DNA of 64,000 nt from Micromonospora sp. WMMD1102 (lineage in GTDB: Bacteria > Actinomycetota > Actinomycetes > Mycobacteriales > Micromonosporaceae): NCBI RefSeq assembly GCF_029626265.1, contig NZ_JARUBN010000001.1, forward strand, positions 4,092,001-4,156,000, read 5' to 3'. Both the position numbers and the translations under genes were made by a program. How positions within the stretch are numbered: the stretch's first letter is position 1; each line of letters starts with the position of its first letter. The notes under the pieces were generated by a model. It was given only the letters and a program-made list of their open reading frames with translations, ran no database searches and was not told where the DNA came from. Shown piece by piece: positions 54,292 through 63,021 of this stretch.

Positions 54292-54948
54292 GTGACGACC
54301 GGCCAGCCCACCAGACGCCGCGACCGCCGGCCCCGCAGCCGCAGCACCCGGATCCTGCTGGTCCTCGCCGCGGTCGCCTCGGTGGTGGCCCTGCTCGCGG
54401 CGGCCGTGGTCGCGGTGGTGCTGCTGCGACCGCCCGGTCCGCGCCCGCTCTTCCAACTGCCGGTCGCCTGTGGCGAACAGTGGGAGCTCGGCACCTATCC
54501 CGGGCACGACGACTTCGACGTCGACCTCTTCCCCGTCCGGGGCGAGGCGTGGGGGCGGCCGGTGCTGGCGTCGTACGGCGGCCGGGTCACGGTGGCCGGG
54601 ATCAACGGTTCGCTCGGCGGGCGTACCCCGGAGAGCCCGGACGGTCCGCGCGGCCGGGGCGGCGGCTACTGGGTGAAGATCGACCACGGCGGCAAGTGGG
54701 AGACGCAGTACCTGCACCTGCTCGAACCGCCGCTGGTCCGGGTCGGTCAGCGGGTGGAGCAGGGCGAGCAGATCGGGCTGGTCGGCAGCACCGGCAACTC
54801 CGGCGCCCCGCACCTGCACTACGAGCAGCATCAGGGCTGGCAGAAGGTGGAGGCGTACTTCGACGGTGAGCCGTCCGGCATCACCCACGACGACCGCGAG
54901 TACACGGTCACCCGGACCAGCAACAACTGCGGCACCGAACCGCGTTAG
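54292..54948 (+). CDS. M23 family metallopeptidase
   Basis: This 218-residue protein has an N-terminal TM/signal anchor (RILLVLAAVASVVALLAAAVVAVVLL) and an M23 domain. The first zinc ligand set HxxxD is in GHDDFDVDLFP and the HxH motif in APHLHYEQH. It probably cleaves peptidoglycan cross-bridges or is a wall-remodelling enzyme. GTG 54292 is the only start before the TM segment. Confidence 0.85.
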   Translation: MTTGQPTRRRDRRPRSRSTRILLVLAAVASVVALLAAAVVAVVLLRPPGPRPLFQLPVACGEQWELGTYPGHDDFDVDLFPVRGEAWGRPVLASYGGRVTVAGINGSLGGRTPESPDGPRGRGGGYWVKIDHGGKWETQYLHLLEPPLVRVGQRVEQGEQIGLVGSTGNSGAPHLHYEQHQGWQKVEAYFDGEPSGITHDDREYTVTRTSNNCGTEPR

Positions 54949-55095
54949 CCGGACCGGCCCGCACCTACGGCCAGGCCACCGATCGACGACTTTCAATCTC
55001 GACGGTACCCGCATATGCTCGCGATGCCCCGCCGTCCGGAGTACGACGCCGGGCCGGCGGCCGGCGCCTCGGATGCGGGCCGGAGGAGGTACCCG

Positions 55096-56784
55096 ATGTC
55101 ACGGCGATCCGGAACAGGGCGCTGGGCACCCTGCGCCGCCGTACTCGCGCTGGCGCTGCTGCCGCCGGTGCAGCCCACCGCCGCAGCGGCCGGGTCCGGA
55201 GAGCCCGCCGGCCGGCTCCAGGCGGCCGACTTCGCCGTCTTCGGCTTCAGCCAGTCCGAGGTGGACGAGGAGGACCCGCAGGTCTACGAACTCGTCCCGG
55301 ACGTCACCATCCGGGCGATCGGGAAGTGGTCCACCAGCGGTGACGAGGCGGCCGACTACGACTTCACGCAGATCCGGCGCTACCACGCCAGGGGCATCGC
55401 CTTCATGGGCAGCGGGGCGGCCAGCGTCATCTTCCCGCACGACTTCGCCAGCCCGGAGATCTTCGACGACATGTCGACCCGGGACGCCGAGAACAACCCG
55501 GTGCCGCACGACGAATTCGGCTTCCCGACACCGGCCCGGCGGGGCAACATCTTCAACCCGAGATACCGGGACTACCTGCTCGGCTGGGCGAAGATCCAGA
55601 TCGACGGCGGGGTGGACGGGATCAACCTCGACGAGGTGAACGCCGGGTTCAGCGGCGGGCAGAAGTACGGCTTCAACGGCAACGAGGGCTTCGACGACCA
55701 CGCCCTCGCCGACTTCAACCGGTACCTGCTGGCGAAGTACCCGGCGCACACGGCCGCCGACTGGAGGTCCCGGTTCGGGATGACCGACGACAACCTGCCC
55801 CGTGCCGACGTACCCGCCGACGACCTGGGTCGCAACTTCAACTACCGCGACTACCTGCGGAGCAACGGCTGGCACCTCGACCCGTTGAACAGCGGCAACC
55901 CGATGGCCGCCGAGTGGGGGCGGGTGACCGCGAACCGGATGTACGCCGACGACCACTCCTTCACCGCCAGCTACCTGCGCCGGTACTGGAAGGAGATGGT
56001 GGACGAGCTGCGCGGGTACGCCCGGCGGACGGGCCGGCGGCACCTGCTGGTCAGCTCCAACGGGCTGCTGCCGTACGTGGACTTCAACAGTGTCGGGATG
56101 TACCCGTGGAACCCGGACGAGCAGACTCCCGACTTCCGGGGCGCCGACTACGTCCCGGTGGTCGACGGCCACCTCGACGGGGCCAGGTCGTTGCAGGCCA
56201 ACTACCGCTACCTGAAGGAGAAGAACCGCGAGATCGCCGGTGACGTGCCGGTGGCGGTCTTCATCGACTGGCCGTCCGACATGATGACCGACTACCAGAA
56301 CCTGCCGGTGGCCGAGAAGCGGGACTACTGGCAGATCTTCGGCGCCGAGGCGTACGCGAACGGGCTCTTCCCGTCCTTCCACCTCAAGGACACCGTGGGC
56401 GGCCCGACGGCGGAGCAGGCCGGGATGCTGGACTTCTTCAGGGCGTACGCCGGGTTCTACCGGGCACACCGGGCGCTGTTCCGGGACAACGACCACGGGC
56501 CGCAGGGCGTGCGGGTCGGGGTGGCCGGCGTCGCGGTGAGCCTGCTCGTGCAGCGCGGCACCGGCAACCGGACGCTGCACCTGGTCAACCACAACTACGA
56601 CCGGGGGATCGTGCCGCAGACCGGTGTCGGCGTACGGGTCGACCTGCCGTCCTGCCCCCGGCGGATCACGCTGGTCTCGCCGGACTTCGCGGGGTCGCGG
56701 GCGCCGGCCTGGTCCTGCCGGCACGGCCGGCTGTCGGTCACCGTCGACCGCCTCGACCACTACGGCGTGCTCGCGCTCGGCTGA
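55096..56784 (+). CDS. secreted glycoside hydrolase-like protein
   Basis: This 562-residue protein has a signal peptide (APCAAVLALALLPPVQPTAAAAG) and a predicted TIM barrel with IRAIGKWSTSGDEAADYDFTQIRRYH. The Asp/Glu-bearing strand VDGINLDEVNAGFSG and the second VPVAVFIDWPSDMMTDYQN carry candidate catalytic acids. A C-terminal beta-domain ends the protein. It has the look of a glycosidase-like enzyme but I cannot place it in a numbered family with confidence. GGAGGAGGT precedes ATG 55096. Confidence 0.72.
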   Translation: MSRRSGTGRWAPCAAVLALALLPPVQPTAAAAGSGEPAGRLQAADFAVFGFSQSEVDEEDPQVYELVPDVTIRAIGKWSTSGDEAADYDFTQIRRYHARGIAFMGSGAASVIFPHDFASPEIFDDMSTRDAENNPVPHDEFGFPTPARRGNIFNPRYRDYLLGWAKIQIDGGVDGINLDEVNAGFSGGQKYGFNGNEGFDDHALADFNRYLLAKYPAHTAADWRSRFGMTDDNLPRADVPADDLGRNFNYRDYLRSNGWHLDPLNSGNPMAAEWGRVTANRMYADDHSFTASYLRRYWKEMVDELRGYARRTGRRHLLVSSNGLLPYVDFNSVGMYPWNPDEQTPDFRGADYVPVVDGHLDGARSLQANYRYLKEKNREIAGDVPVAVFIDWPSDMMTDYQNLPVAEKRDYWQIFGAEAYANGLFPSFHLKDTVGGPTAEQAGMLDFFRAYAGFYRAHRALFRDNDHGPQGVRVGVAGVAVSLLVQRGTGNRTLHLVNHNYDRGIVPQTGVGVRVDLPSCPRRITLVSPDFAGSRAPAWSCRHGRLSVTVDRLDHYGVLALG

Positions 56785-56912
56785 CGACCTGCCGGAGAGC
56801 GGGCGGGATTCCATCCGCCACGTAATATGTTGCCTGCCATAACAGTTGGGCAACAGAAGATATCCCGCCTAGACTTCCGGTCGGCAACCGACGGGGCACG
56901 GAGGTACACCTG
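56785..56912 (+). promoter_or_regulatory. upstream region with an inverted repeat
   Basis: GTTGCC (56829-56834) and GGCAAC (56849-56854) form an inverted repeat about 65 bases before ATG 56913, within AT-rich sequence with a TAATATG box. ACGGAGGTACACCTG supplies the ribosome site. Confidence 0.4.
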
Positions 56913-59207
56913 ATGCCTGACTACGGGCACGAACTGCTGTTCGGGGCATTCGTCACACCCAGCGCGCAGACACCTGACCGGGCGGTGCGGCTCGCCGAGC
57001 TGGCCGAGTCGGCCGGGCTAGACCTGGTCACCTTCCAGGACCATCCCTACAACCCAGGCTTCCTGGACACCTGGACCCTGCTGAGCTGGGTCGCCGCCCG
57101 CACCGAGCGGATCCGGGTCTCGGCCAACGTGTTGAACCTGCCACTGCGCCCGCCGGCCGTGCTGGCCCGGGCCGCCGCCAGCCTCGACCTGCTCTCCGGC
57201 GGGCGGTTCGAACTCGGCCTCGGTGCCGGGGCGTTCTGGGACGCGATCGAGGGCATGGGTGGCCGCCGGCTCGGCCCCGGCCCGGGGGTGGCGGCCCTGA
57301 GCGAGGCGATCGACCTGCTGCGGGGGGTGTGGGACACCGGCACGGCCGGACCGCTGCGGCTGCCCGGCGAGCACTATCCGGTACCCGGGATGCGCCGTGG
57401 ACCCGCGCCGGCCCACGAGATCGGGATCTGGCTGGGCGCGTACAAGCCCAGGATGCTGGCGCTGACCGGGCGCAAGGGCGACGGCTGGCTGCCGACACGG
57501 GAATACCTCGACACCCCCGACCGGGTCACCGCGAACCGGATGATCGACGAGGCGGCCGTCGGTGCCGGGCGTGACCCGCGCCAGATCCGCCGGCTGCTCA
57601 ACGTCATGCGGGTCGGCTCCTCCCCCGCCGGGGACGGCTTCCTCCAGGGGCCACCGGAGCAGTGGGTCGACCAGCTCCTGCCGCTCGTCCTGGACGAGGG
57701 ATTCAGCGCCTTCCTGATCGGCCAGGACGACCCCCGGCTGCTCCAGTTGTTCGGCCAGGAGGTGGCGCCGGCGCTGCGCGAGGCGGTCGCCACCGAACGC
57801 CGCAAGAGCGGAACCCCGACCGGGCCGGTCCGACCGGCCGTCGCGCTGGCCAGGCGGCACCCGGGCGTCGACTACGAGGCGTTGCCGTCGTCGCTGGCCG
57901 ACCGCGCGGTGGAGCCGGGCGACGCCGGGTACGAGCGCGTCCGGCACAGCTACAGCCACCAGGGCTCCCCCGCCCTGGTACTCCGGCCGGGCAACGCCGC
58001 CGAGGTGGCCGAGGCGCTGGCCTACGCCCGCGCCCAGCGGACGACGATCTCGGTACGCAGCGGCGGGCACGGCATAAGCGGCCGGTCCACCAACGACGGC
58101 GGCATCCTGCTGGACCTGTCGAAGCTGAACCGGATCGAGGTGCTCGACCGGGCCACCCGGCGGATCCGGCTGGAACCGGGTGCCCGGTGGGGGCAGGTCG
58201 CCCAAGCCCTCGCCCCGTACGGCCTGGCGATGAGCTCCGGCGACTACGGCGACGTCGGCGTCGGCGGCCTGGCCACCACCGGCGGGATCGGATACCTGGC
58301 CCGGAAGCACGGCCTGACCGTCGACCACGTCGTCGCCGCCGAACTCGTCACCGCGGACGGGCGGCTGCTCCGGGTCGACCGGGACCACCACCCCGACCTG
58401 TTCTGGGCGGTACGCGGTGCCGGCGGCAACTTCGGCGTCGTCACCGCCCTGGAACTGGAGGCGTACGAGGTCGGCGACGTCGTCTACGCCCAGCTCGTCG
58501 TGGACGCCTCGGAACCGGCCGAGCTGCTGCGGCGCTGGGGCGCGCTGGTCGAGGAATCCCCCCGGGAGATCACCAGCTTCCTCTCGCTCTTCCCCGGCCG
58601 GCGCGGCAACCCACCGATGGCGCAGGTGACCCTGGTCTACGCCGGTGACGACGTCGAGGCGGCCGAGGCGGCACTCCGCCCGTTCCTGGAGATCGGGCCG
58701 GTCGTCGACCAGCAGGCGCAGCTCGTCGGGTACCCGGCGATCGTCGCCCCGCCCGGCAACCAGCACCACGGTCAGGGCCTGGCGGACAGCCACAGCGGCC
58801 TGCTGCACCACCTCACCGAGCCGGCCGCGGCGGCGCTGGCGAAGATGATCCGCTCCGGTGACGTACTCGTGGTGCAGTTCCGCTCGGTCGGCGGAGCCGT
58901 CAACGACGTCGCCCGGGACGAGACCGCCTATCCGCACCGGAGCCAGAACTTCTCGGTGCTCGCCGCCATCGTCCCGGAGCGCCGGGCCCGGCTCGACCGG
59001 CTCTGGGCCGAACTCCGTCCGCACCTGGACGGCATGTACCTCAGCTTCGAGTCCGACACCGCCCCGGAGCGCCTGCTGGACGCGTTTCCCGAGCCCACCC
59101 TCGGCCGGCTGCGTGCGGTCAAGGCGACCTACGATCCCGACAACGTCTTCGACCGCAACTTCCCCATCCCGCCGGCCACCCAGGGCGACGGCGACCGCGT
59201 CAGGTAG
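56913..59207 (+). CDS. luciferase-like monooxygenase fused to a BBE-type FAD oxidase
   Basis: This 764-residue protein joins two flavoenzymes. Residues 1-300 form an LLM-class domain (FMN/F420; LAELAESAGLDLVTFQDHPYNPGF, GGRFELGLGAGAFWDAIEGMG). After a linker, residues about 330-750 form a vanillyl-alcohol/BBE-type FAD oxidase: FAD-linked His in RSGGHGISG, GVGGLATTGGIGYLARKHG, and the C-terminal berberine-bridge motif KATYDPDNVFDRNFPI. The usual second (Cys) flavin link is missing, so FAD is probably held by His alone. A single peptide might couple a reduced-flavin or F420-dependent step to an oxidase. The stop overlaps that of the converging reductase. Confidence 0.9.
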   Translation: MPDYGHELLFGAFVTPSAQTPDRAVRLAELAESAGLDLVTFQDHPYNPGFLDTWTLLSWVAARTERIRVSANVLNLPLRPPAVLARAAASLDLLSGGRFELGLGAGAFWDAIEGMGGRRLGPGPGVAALSEAIDLLRGVWDTGTAGPLRLPGEHYPVPGMRRGPAPAHEIGIWLGAYKPRMLALTGRKGDGWLPTREYLDTPDRVTANRMIDEAAVGAGRDPRQIRRLLNVMRVGSSPAGDGFLQGPPEQWVDQLLPLVLDEGFSAFLIGQDDPRLLQLFGQEVAPALREAVATERRKSGTPTGPVRPAVALARRHPGVDYEALPSSLADRAVEPGDAGYERVRHSYSHQGSPALVLRPGNAAEVAEALAYARAQRTTISVRSGGHGISGRSTNDGGILLDLSKLNRIEVLDRATRRIRLEPGARWGQVAQALAPYGLAMSSGDYGDVGVGGLATTGGIGYLARKHGLTVDHVVAAELVTADGRLLRVDRDHHPDLFWAVRGAGGNFGVVTALELEAYEVGDVVYAQLVVDASEPAELLRRWGALVEESPREITSFLSLFPGRRGNPPMAQVTLVYAGDDVEAAEAALRPFLEIGPVVDQQAQLVGYPAIVAPPGNQHHGQGLADSHSGLLHHLTEPAAAALAKMIRSGDVLVVQFRSVGGAVNDVARDETAYPHRSQNFSVLAAIVPERRARLDRLWAELRPHLDGMYLSFESDTAPERLLDAFPEPTLGRLRAVKATYDPDNVFDRNFPIPPATQGDGDRVR

Positions 59208-60141
59208 CGGCGTCGAGCCGGGCCCGCTGCTCGGCGGTGAGCACCAGCGCCACGCCGTCGAGGGCCTCCCGCAGCTGGGCGACGCTGCTCACCCCGACGA
59301 TCGGGACGGCGGCGGGGCTGCCACCGGCCAGCCAGGAGAGCACCACGTGGTTGCGGGTGGTGCCGGTCTCGGCGGCGACCTCGTCGAGTACCGCCAGCCG
59401 GCGCTCGGTCCCCGGGTGCTCGTACTCCGGCGGCAGCGGCTTCTCCGCCCGGGTGTACCTGCCACTGAGCAGCGGCGTGTACGCCCAGAGCGACATCTCC
59501 GGGTCGCACTCCAGATAGTCGACCACCTCGTCGCTCACCGCGCCGAACCGGTGCGCCACGGTCGGCCGGGTCCCGGGGCGGGGCCTGAGGTAGGTGACGT
59601 GCTGCTGCACCGCCGTGAACCCGGTCATCCCGTTCACCCGGGCGATCTCCCGGGCCCGCTCCACCTGCCAGATCGCGTAGTTCGAGCAGCCGAGGGCGCC
59701 GACGGTACCGGCGGAGACGAGTTCGTCGAAGGCGACGACCGTCTCCGCCAGCGGCGTACGGCGGTCCTCCATGTGCGCCCAGTACAGGTCGACGTACTCG
59801 ACGCCGAGCCGGCGGAGGCTGCCCTCGATGCCGTTCTTGACCACCGACGCCGACAGCCCCTCGGCGGTCTCCGGGAACCGGCCCGCCTCGGTCGGTTCGC
59901 AGCCCACCTTGGTGCTGATCCTGATCCGGTCCCGGACCCCGGGGCGCCGGGCCAGCCAGCGCCCGAGCAGTTCCTCGCTCTGCCCGCCGAAGCCGCTGGG
60001 GTCCTCCCAGAAGGCGTAGCAGTTCGCGGTATCGATCCAGGTGCCGCCGGCCTCGACGAAGTGGTCCAGGATCTCGAAGGAGGTCCGCTCGTCCTGGACC
60101 GTGCCGAAGAGCATGGCACCGAGCACGATGTCGTAGGTCAT
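59200..60141 (-). CDS. aldo/keto reductase
   Basis: This 313-residue NADPH-dependent oxidoreductase has the AKR barrel: catalytic Tyr in DTANCYAFW, Lys in ISTKVG, His in LYWAHMEDR. The C-terminal WLAGGSPAAVPIVGVSSVAQL binds the cofactor. It is divergently transcribed from a MocR regulator only 48 bases away, so it may act in vitamin B6 metabolism (pyridoxal reductase-like) or be its target. That is inference. Confidence 0.9.
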   Translation of the reverse strand: MTYDIVLGAMLFGTVQDERTSFEILDHFVEAGGTWIDTANCYAFWEDPSGFGGQSEELLGRWLARRPGVRDRIRISTKVGCEPTEAGRFPETAEGLSASVVKNGIEGSLRRLGVEYVDLYWAHMEDRRTPLAETVVAFDELVSAGTVGALGCSNYAIWQVERAREIARVNGMTGFTAVQQHVTYLRPRPGTRPTVAHRFGAVSDEVVDYLECDPEMSLWAYTPLLSGRYTRAEKPLPPEYEHPGTERRLAVLDEVAAETGTTRNHVVLSWLAGGSPAAVPIVGVSSVAQLREALDGVALVLTAEQRARLDAAT

Positions 60142-60189
60142 GCCTGGAAACGGTAGACCTCGATCGGACGGGCGGTACGCTCCAATCCC

Positions 60190-61647
60190 GTGCCAGATTC
60201 CCAGACCAATTCGGCGTGGGCGACGCTGCTGGAGATCGACTCCGCTGACCGGGGCCGGCGACCGCTGCACGACCGGCTGACCCGGGCGCTGCGGGCAGCG
60301 ATCCGGGACGGCCGGCTGGCGACCGGTGCCGCCGTACCGCCCAGCCGGGCGCTCGCCGAGGATCTCGGCTGCTCGCGGTGGGTGGTGACCGAGGCGTACG
60401 CGCAGCTGGTCGCCGAGGGATACCTGCTGGCCCGGGTCGGTTCGGCCACCCGGGTCTCGTGGTCGCCGCAGACCGCTCCGGCCCGCCGCCGCGCGGTGCC
60501 GGGGCCGGCGCAGCAACCGGTCCGCTACGACCTGGCCCCCGGCCTGCCCGACCTGCGGGCCTTCCCGCGCCGCCGGTGGACCGAGGCGGTGCACTCGGTC
60601 ACCGGCTCGGCCGCGCGGTACGACCTCGGCCCGCCCGACCCGGCCGGTCATCCGCGACTGCGCGGCACGCTGGCGGAGTACCTGCGGCGCTCGCGCGGGG
60701 CCGACACGCAGCCCGGGTCGGTGCTGGTCTGCGCCGGCATCACCGACGGGCTTTTCCGGATCTGCCGGGCACTGCGGGCCGAGGGTGTCACCGGGATCGC
60801 GGTGGAGGATCCGGGCTGGGGCCGGCTGCGGGACGCGGCGACCAGCGCCGGCCTGCGGATCCAGCCGGTCGGGGTGGACCGGGACGGGGTACGGGTGGCC
60901 GAGCTGGACCGGACCGGCGGGACCCGGGCCGTGGTGGTCGGCGCGGCACACCAGTTCCCGACCGGGGCGGTGCTCAGCCCCGACCGGCGGGCCGAACTGG
61001 TCCGCTGGGCCCGGACGGTCGACGGGTACGTCGTCGAGGACGACTACGACGCCGAGTTCCGCTACGACCGCCGGCCGATCGCGGTGATGCAGGGCCTCGA
61101 TCCGCGCCGGGTGTTCCTGGTCGGCTCGGTCAGCAAGACCCTGTCGCCCGCCCTCGGCCTGGGCTGGACCGTCGCACCGCCGGCCCTACTGTCGGTGCTC
61201 GGGGCGGCGAACGCCGTCGCGGCACCCCCGCCGGTGCTGGACCAGCTCGCCCTGGCCACCTTCGTCGACCGCGGCTGGTACGACACGCACCTGCGCGCCG
61301 CCCGCCGCCGCTTCCGCACCCGCCGGGACGTACTCGTGCGGGAACTCGCCGCCCGGGTGCCGGACGGCGAGGTGGCCGGCACCGCCGCCGGCCTGCACAT
61401 CCTGTTGCACCTGCCGGCCGGTACCGACACCGCGACGGTGGTCGGCCGGGCGGCGGTCGCCGGACTTCGTCTGGTGGACCTCGACGCCTACCGCGCGGAG
61501 CGGGCCGGGTCACCCGCGCTGGTCCTCGGGTACGGCAACATCACCGACGCCGAGATCCCACCGGCGGTCGCCCTGCTGCGGGCCGCGCTGGACCGGTCGC
61601 CGCCAGCCCCCCGAACCGCCGGGCGTCGCGGTCGCCCGACCCGCTAG
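60190..61647 (+). CDS. MocR/PdxR-type GntR regulator with aminotransferase domain
   Basis: This 485-residue protein has an N-terminal GntR winged helix (LHDRLTRALRAAIRDGRL, VPPSRALAEDLGCSRWVVTEAYAQLVAEGYL) and a C-terminal aminotransferase class I fold. The PLP Lys is in LVGSVSKTLSPALGLGW, and VVEDDYDAEFRYD is the usual PLP-contact motif. Such regulators sense PLP or an amino-acid-like effector. The divergent aldo/keto reductase gene is the natural target. Confidence 0.92.
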   Translation: MPDSQTNSAWATLLEIDSADRGRRPLHDRLTRALRAAIRDGRLATGAAVPPSRALAEDLGCSRWVVTEAYAQLVAEGYLLARVGSATRVSWSPQTAPARRRAVPGPAQQPVRYDLAPGLPDLRAFPRRRWTEAVHSVTGSAARYDLGPPDPAGHPRLRGTLAEYLRRSRGADTQPGSVLVCAGITDGLFRICRALRAEGVTGIAVEDPGWGRLRDAATSAGLRIQPVGVDRDGVRVAELDRTGGTRAVVVGAAHQFPTGAVLSPDRRAELVRWARTVDGYVVEDDYDAEFRYDRRPIAVMQGLDPRRVFLVGSVSKTLSPALGLGWTVAPPALLSVLGAANAVAAPPPVLDQLALATFVDRGWYDTHLRAARRRFRTRRDVLVRELAARVPDGEVAGTAAGLHILLHLPAGTDTATVVGRAAVAGLRLVDLDAYRAERAGSPALVLGYGNITDAEIPPAVALLRAALDRSPPAPRTAGRRGRPTR

Positions 61648-61683
61648 TGCGATGTCCGGCAACGCCTCGGGGGACGATGGCCG

Positions 61684-62889
61684 CTACTCGGGCAGGGACT
61701 CCGCGTCGACCGGTGCCTCCCGGGCCGCGTCCCGGCCCACCGCCCACCGGACCAGCCGGTTGGCCTCGGCCCGTTCGATCCCGGTGGCCCGCAGAATGTC
61801 GCTGGCGGTGGTGCGCACCTGGGCCACGACCACACTGCCGGAGAAGCCGACCCCCTCGTCGTACGCCCGGCCGGCTGCGCTGACGGCGGAGAGCGCGCAC
61901 TGCCGGGCGGACTTGGGCAGGGTACCGACGCCGAGGTCCTGCCGGAGCATCCGGACCGCGTCGGCGAGGGCCGAGATCGCCTCCGGCAGCGAGGACGGCC
62001 GGGGCTCGCCGTCCTCCAGTGCGGTCACCGCCCGGCGTACCAGGGTGCCGCTGTTCTGCACGGCGTGGTTGATGAACTCGGCGCCCTCGAAGTACTGGGT
62101 GAGGGCACCCCGGCGGTGCCAACGGGCCGGCGAGAGGATGGTGGTCTCCCGGCCGCCGTGCAGCGCCTCCTCCAGACCGTCCATGTACTCCTCGATCTCG
62201 GTCATCCGCTCCAGCGCCCGCTGGGCCCGTGTGGCGTCGTCGGTAGCCAGCGCCTCGGCCGTCTCCGACAACTGGTCGGCGAGCCGGTTCAGTGCCGGCC
62301 GGGCCGCCCGGTCGACCAGCCGCAGCGGGTTGACCGGCAGCAGCAGCGCGATCACCGCGAGGGCGATGAAGCCGCCGACCAGCGCGTCGATGACCCGCAG
62401 CGACTCGATGTCCGGCGACGCCGGGGTGAGGGCGACGATGAGTACCGCGGTCGCCGCCGCCTGGTTCACCACCGCCGGCCCGCCGCCGAGGAAGATGGTC
62501 AGCACGATGCCGAGGGTCACGACGATCCCGAGCTGCCAGGCGCCGCTGCCGATGACGAAGATCAGCAGGTCGCCGACGCCGATCCCCACCGCCACTCCGA
62601 TGATCAGTTCGACGCTGCGCCGCAGCCGCTGGCCGACCGAGGAGGCGACGGTGCCGATCGCGGCGATCGGCGCGAAGACCGGATCGGGGTTGCCGAGGAA
62701 ATGACGCGAGACGATCCAGGCCAGCGCGGCGGCCAACCCGGCCTGGACGGCGAGCGCCAGGTTGAACCGGGTGGTGTGCCAGCGGTCCCGGACGGTAGCC
62801 TCACCCCGGTCGCGTAACTGACCGAGAGCTTCGGCGATACGGGCCTGGTCGAGATCGAAGCGGTCGACAGTGCGCCGGGCGGAACGCAT
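61684..62889 (-). CDS. FUSC/aromatic acid exporter family membrane protein
   Basis: This 401-residue protein has six predicted TM segments in the N-terminal half (LALAVQAGLAAALAWIVSRHF, VELIIGVAVGIGVGDLLIFVIG, IVVTLGIVLTIFLGGG, FIALAVIALLLPVNPL and others). The C-terminal half is a cytoplasmic coiled region (ADQLSETAEALATDDATRAQ and similar). This is the half-size FUSC-like architecture associated with export of aromatic acids or related compounds. ATG 62889. The cargo is unknown. Confidence 0.82.
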   Translation of the reverse strand: MRSARRTVDRFDLDQARIAEALGQLRDRGEATVRDRWHTTRFNLALAVQAGLAAALAWIVSRHFLGNPDPVFAPIAAIGTVASSVGQRLRRSVELIIGVAVGIGVGDLLIFVIGSGAWQLGIVVTLGIVLTIFLGGGPAVVNQAAATAVLIVALTPASPDIESLRVIDALVGGFIALAVIALLLPVNPLRLVDRAARPALNRLADQLSETAEALATDDATRAQRALERMTEIEEYMDGLEEALHGGRETTILSPARWHRRGALTQYFEGAEFINHAVQNSGTLVRRAVTALEDGEPRPSSLPEAISALADAVRMLRQDLGVGTLPKSARQCALSAVSAAGRAYDEGVGFSGSVVVAQVRTTASDILRATGIERAEANRLVRWAVGRDAAREAPVDAESLPE

Positions 62890-62937
62890 GGCCCGGCTTA
62901 CCCGGGATCGCCACCTTCAACCACGAGCGCCAGCGAC

Positions 62938-63021
62938 GGGCTTCGAGGGCACCGGTCGCGGGCTTCGAGGGCACCGGTCGCGGCTTCGGGGCACCGGGTG
63001 CAGGTTCAGGGCACCAGTCGC
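62938..63021. repeat. about 22-bp tandem repeats at the 3' end of the debranching enzyme gene
   Basis: GGGCTTCGAGGGCACCGG occurs in four copies (starting at 62938, 62960, 62982 and 63002), the first two identical 22-bp units, the later ones diverging. The last copy covers the stop codon at 63006. Confidence 0.7.
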
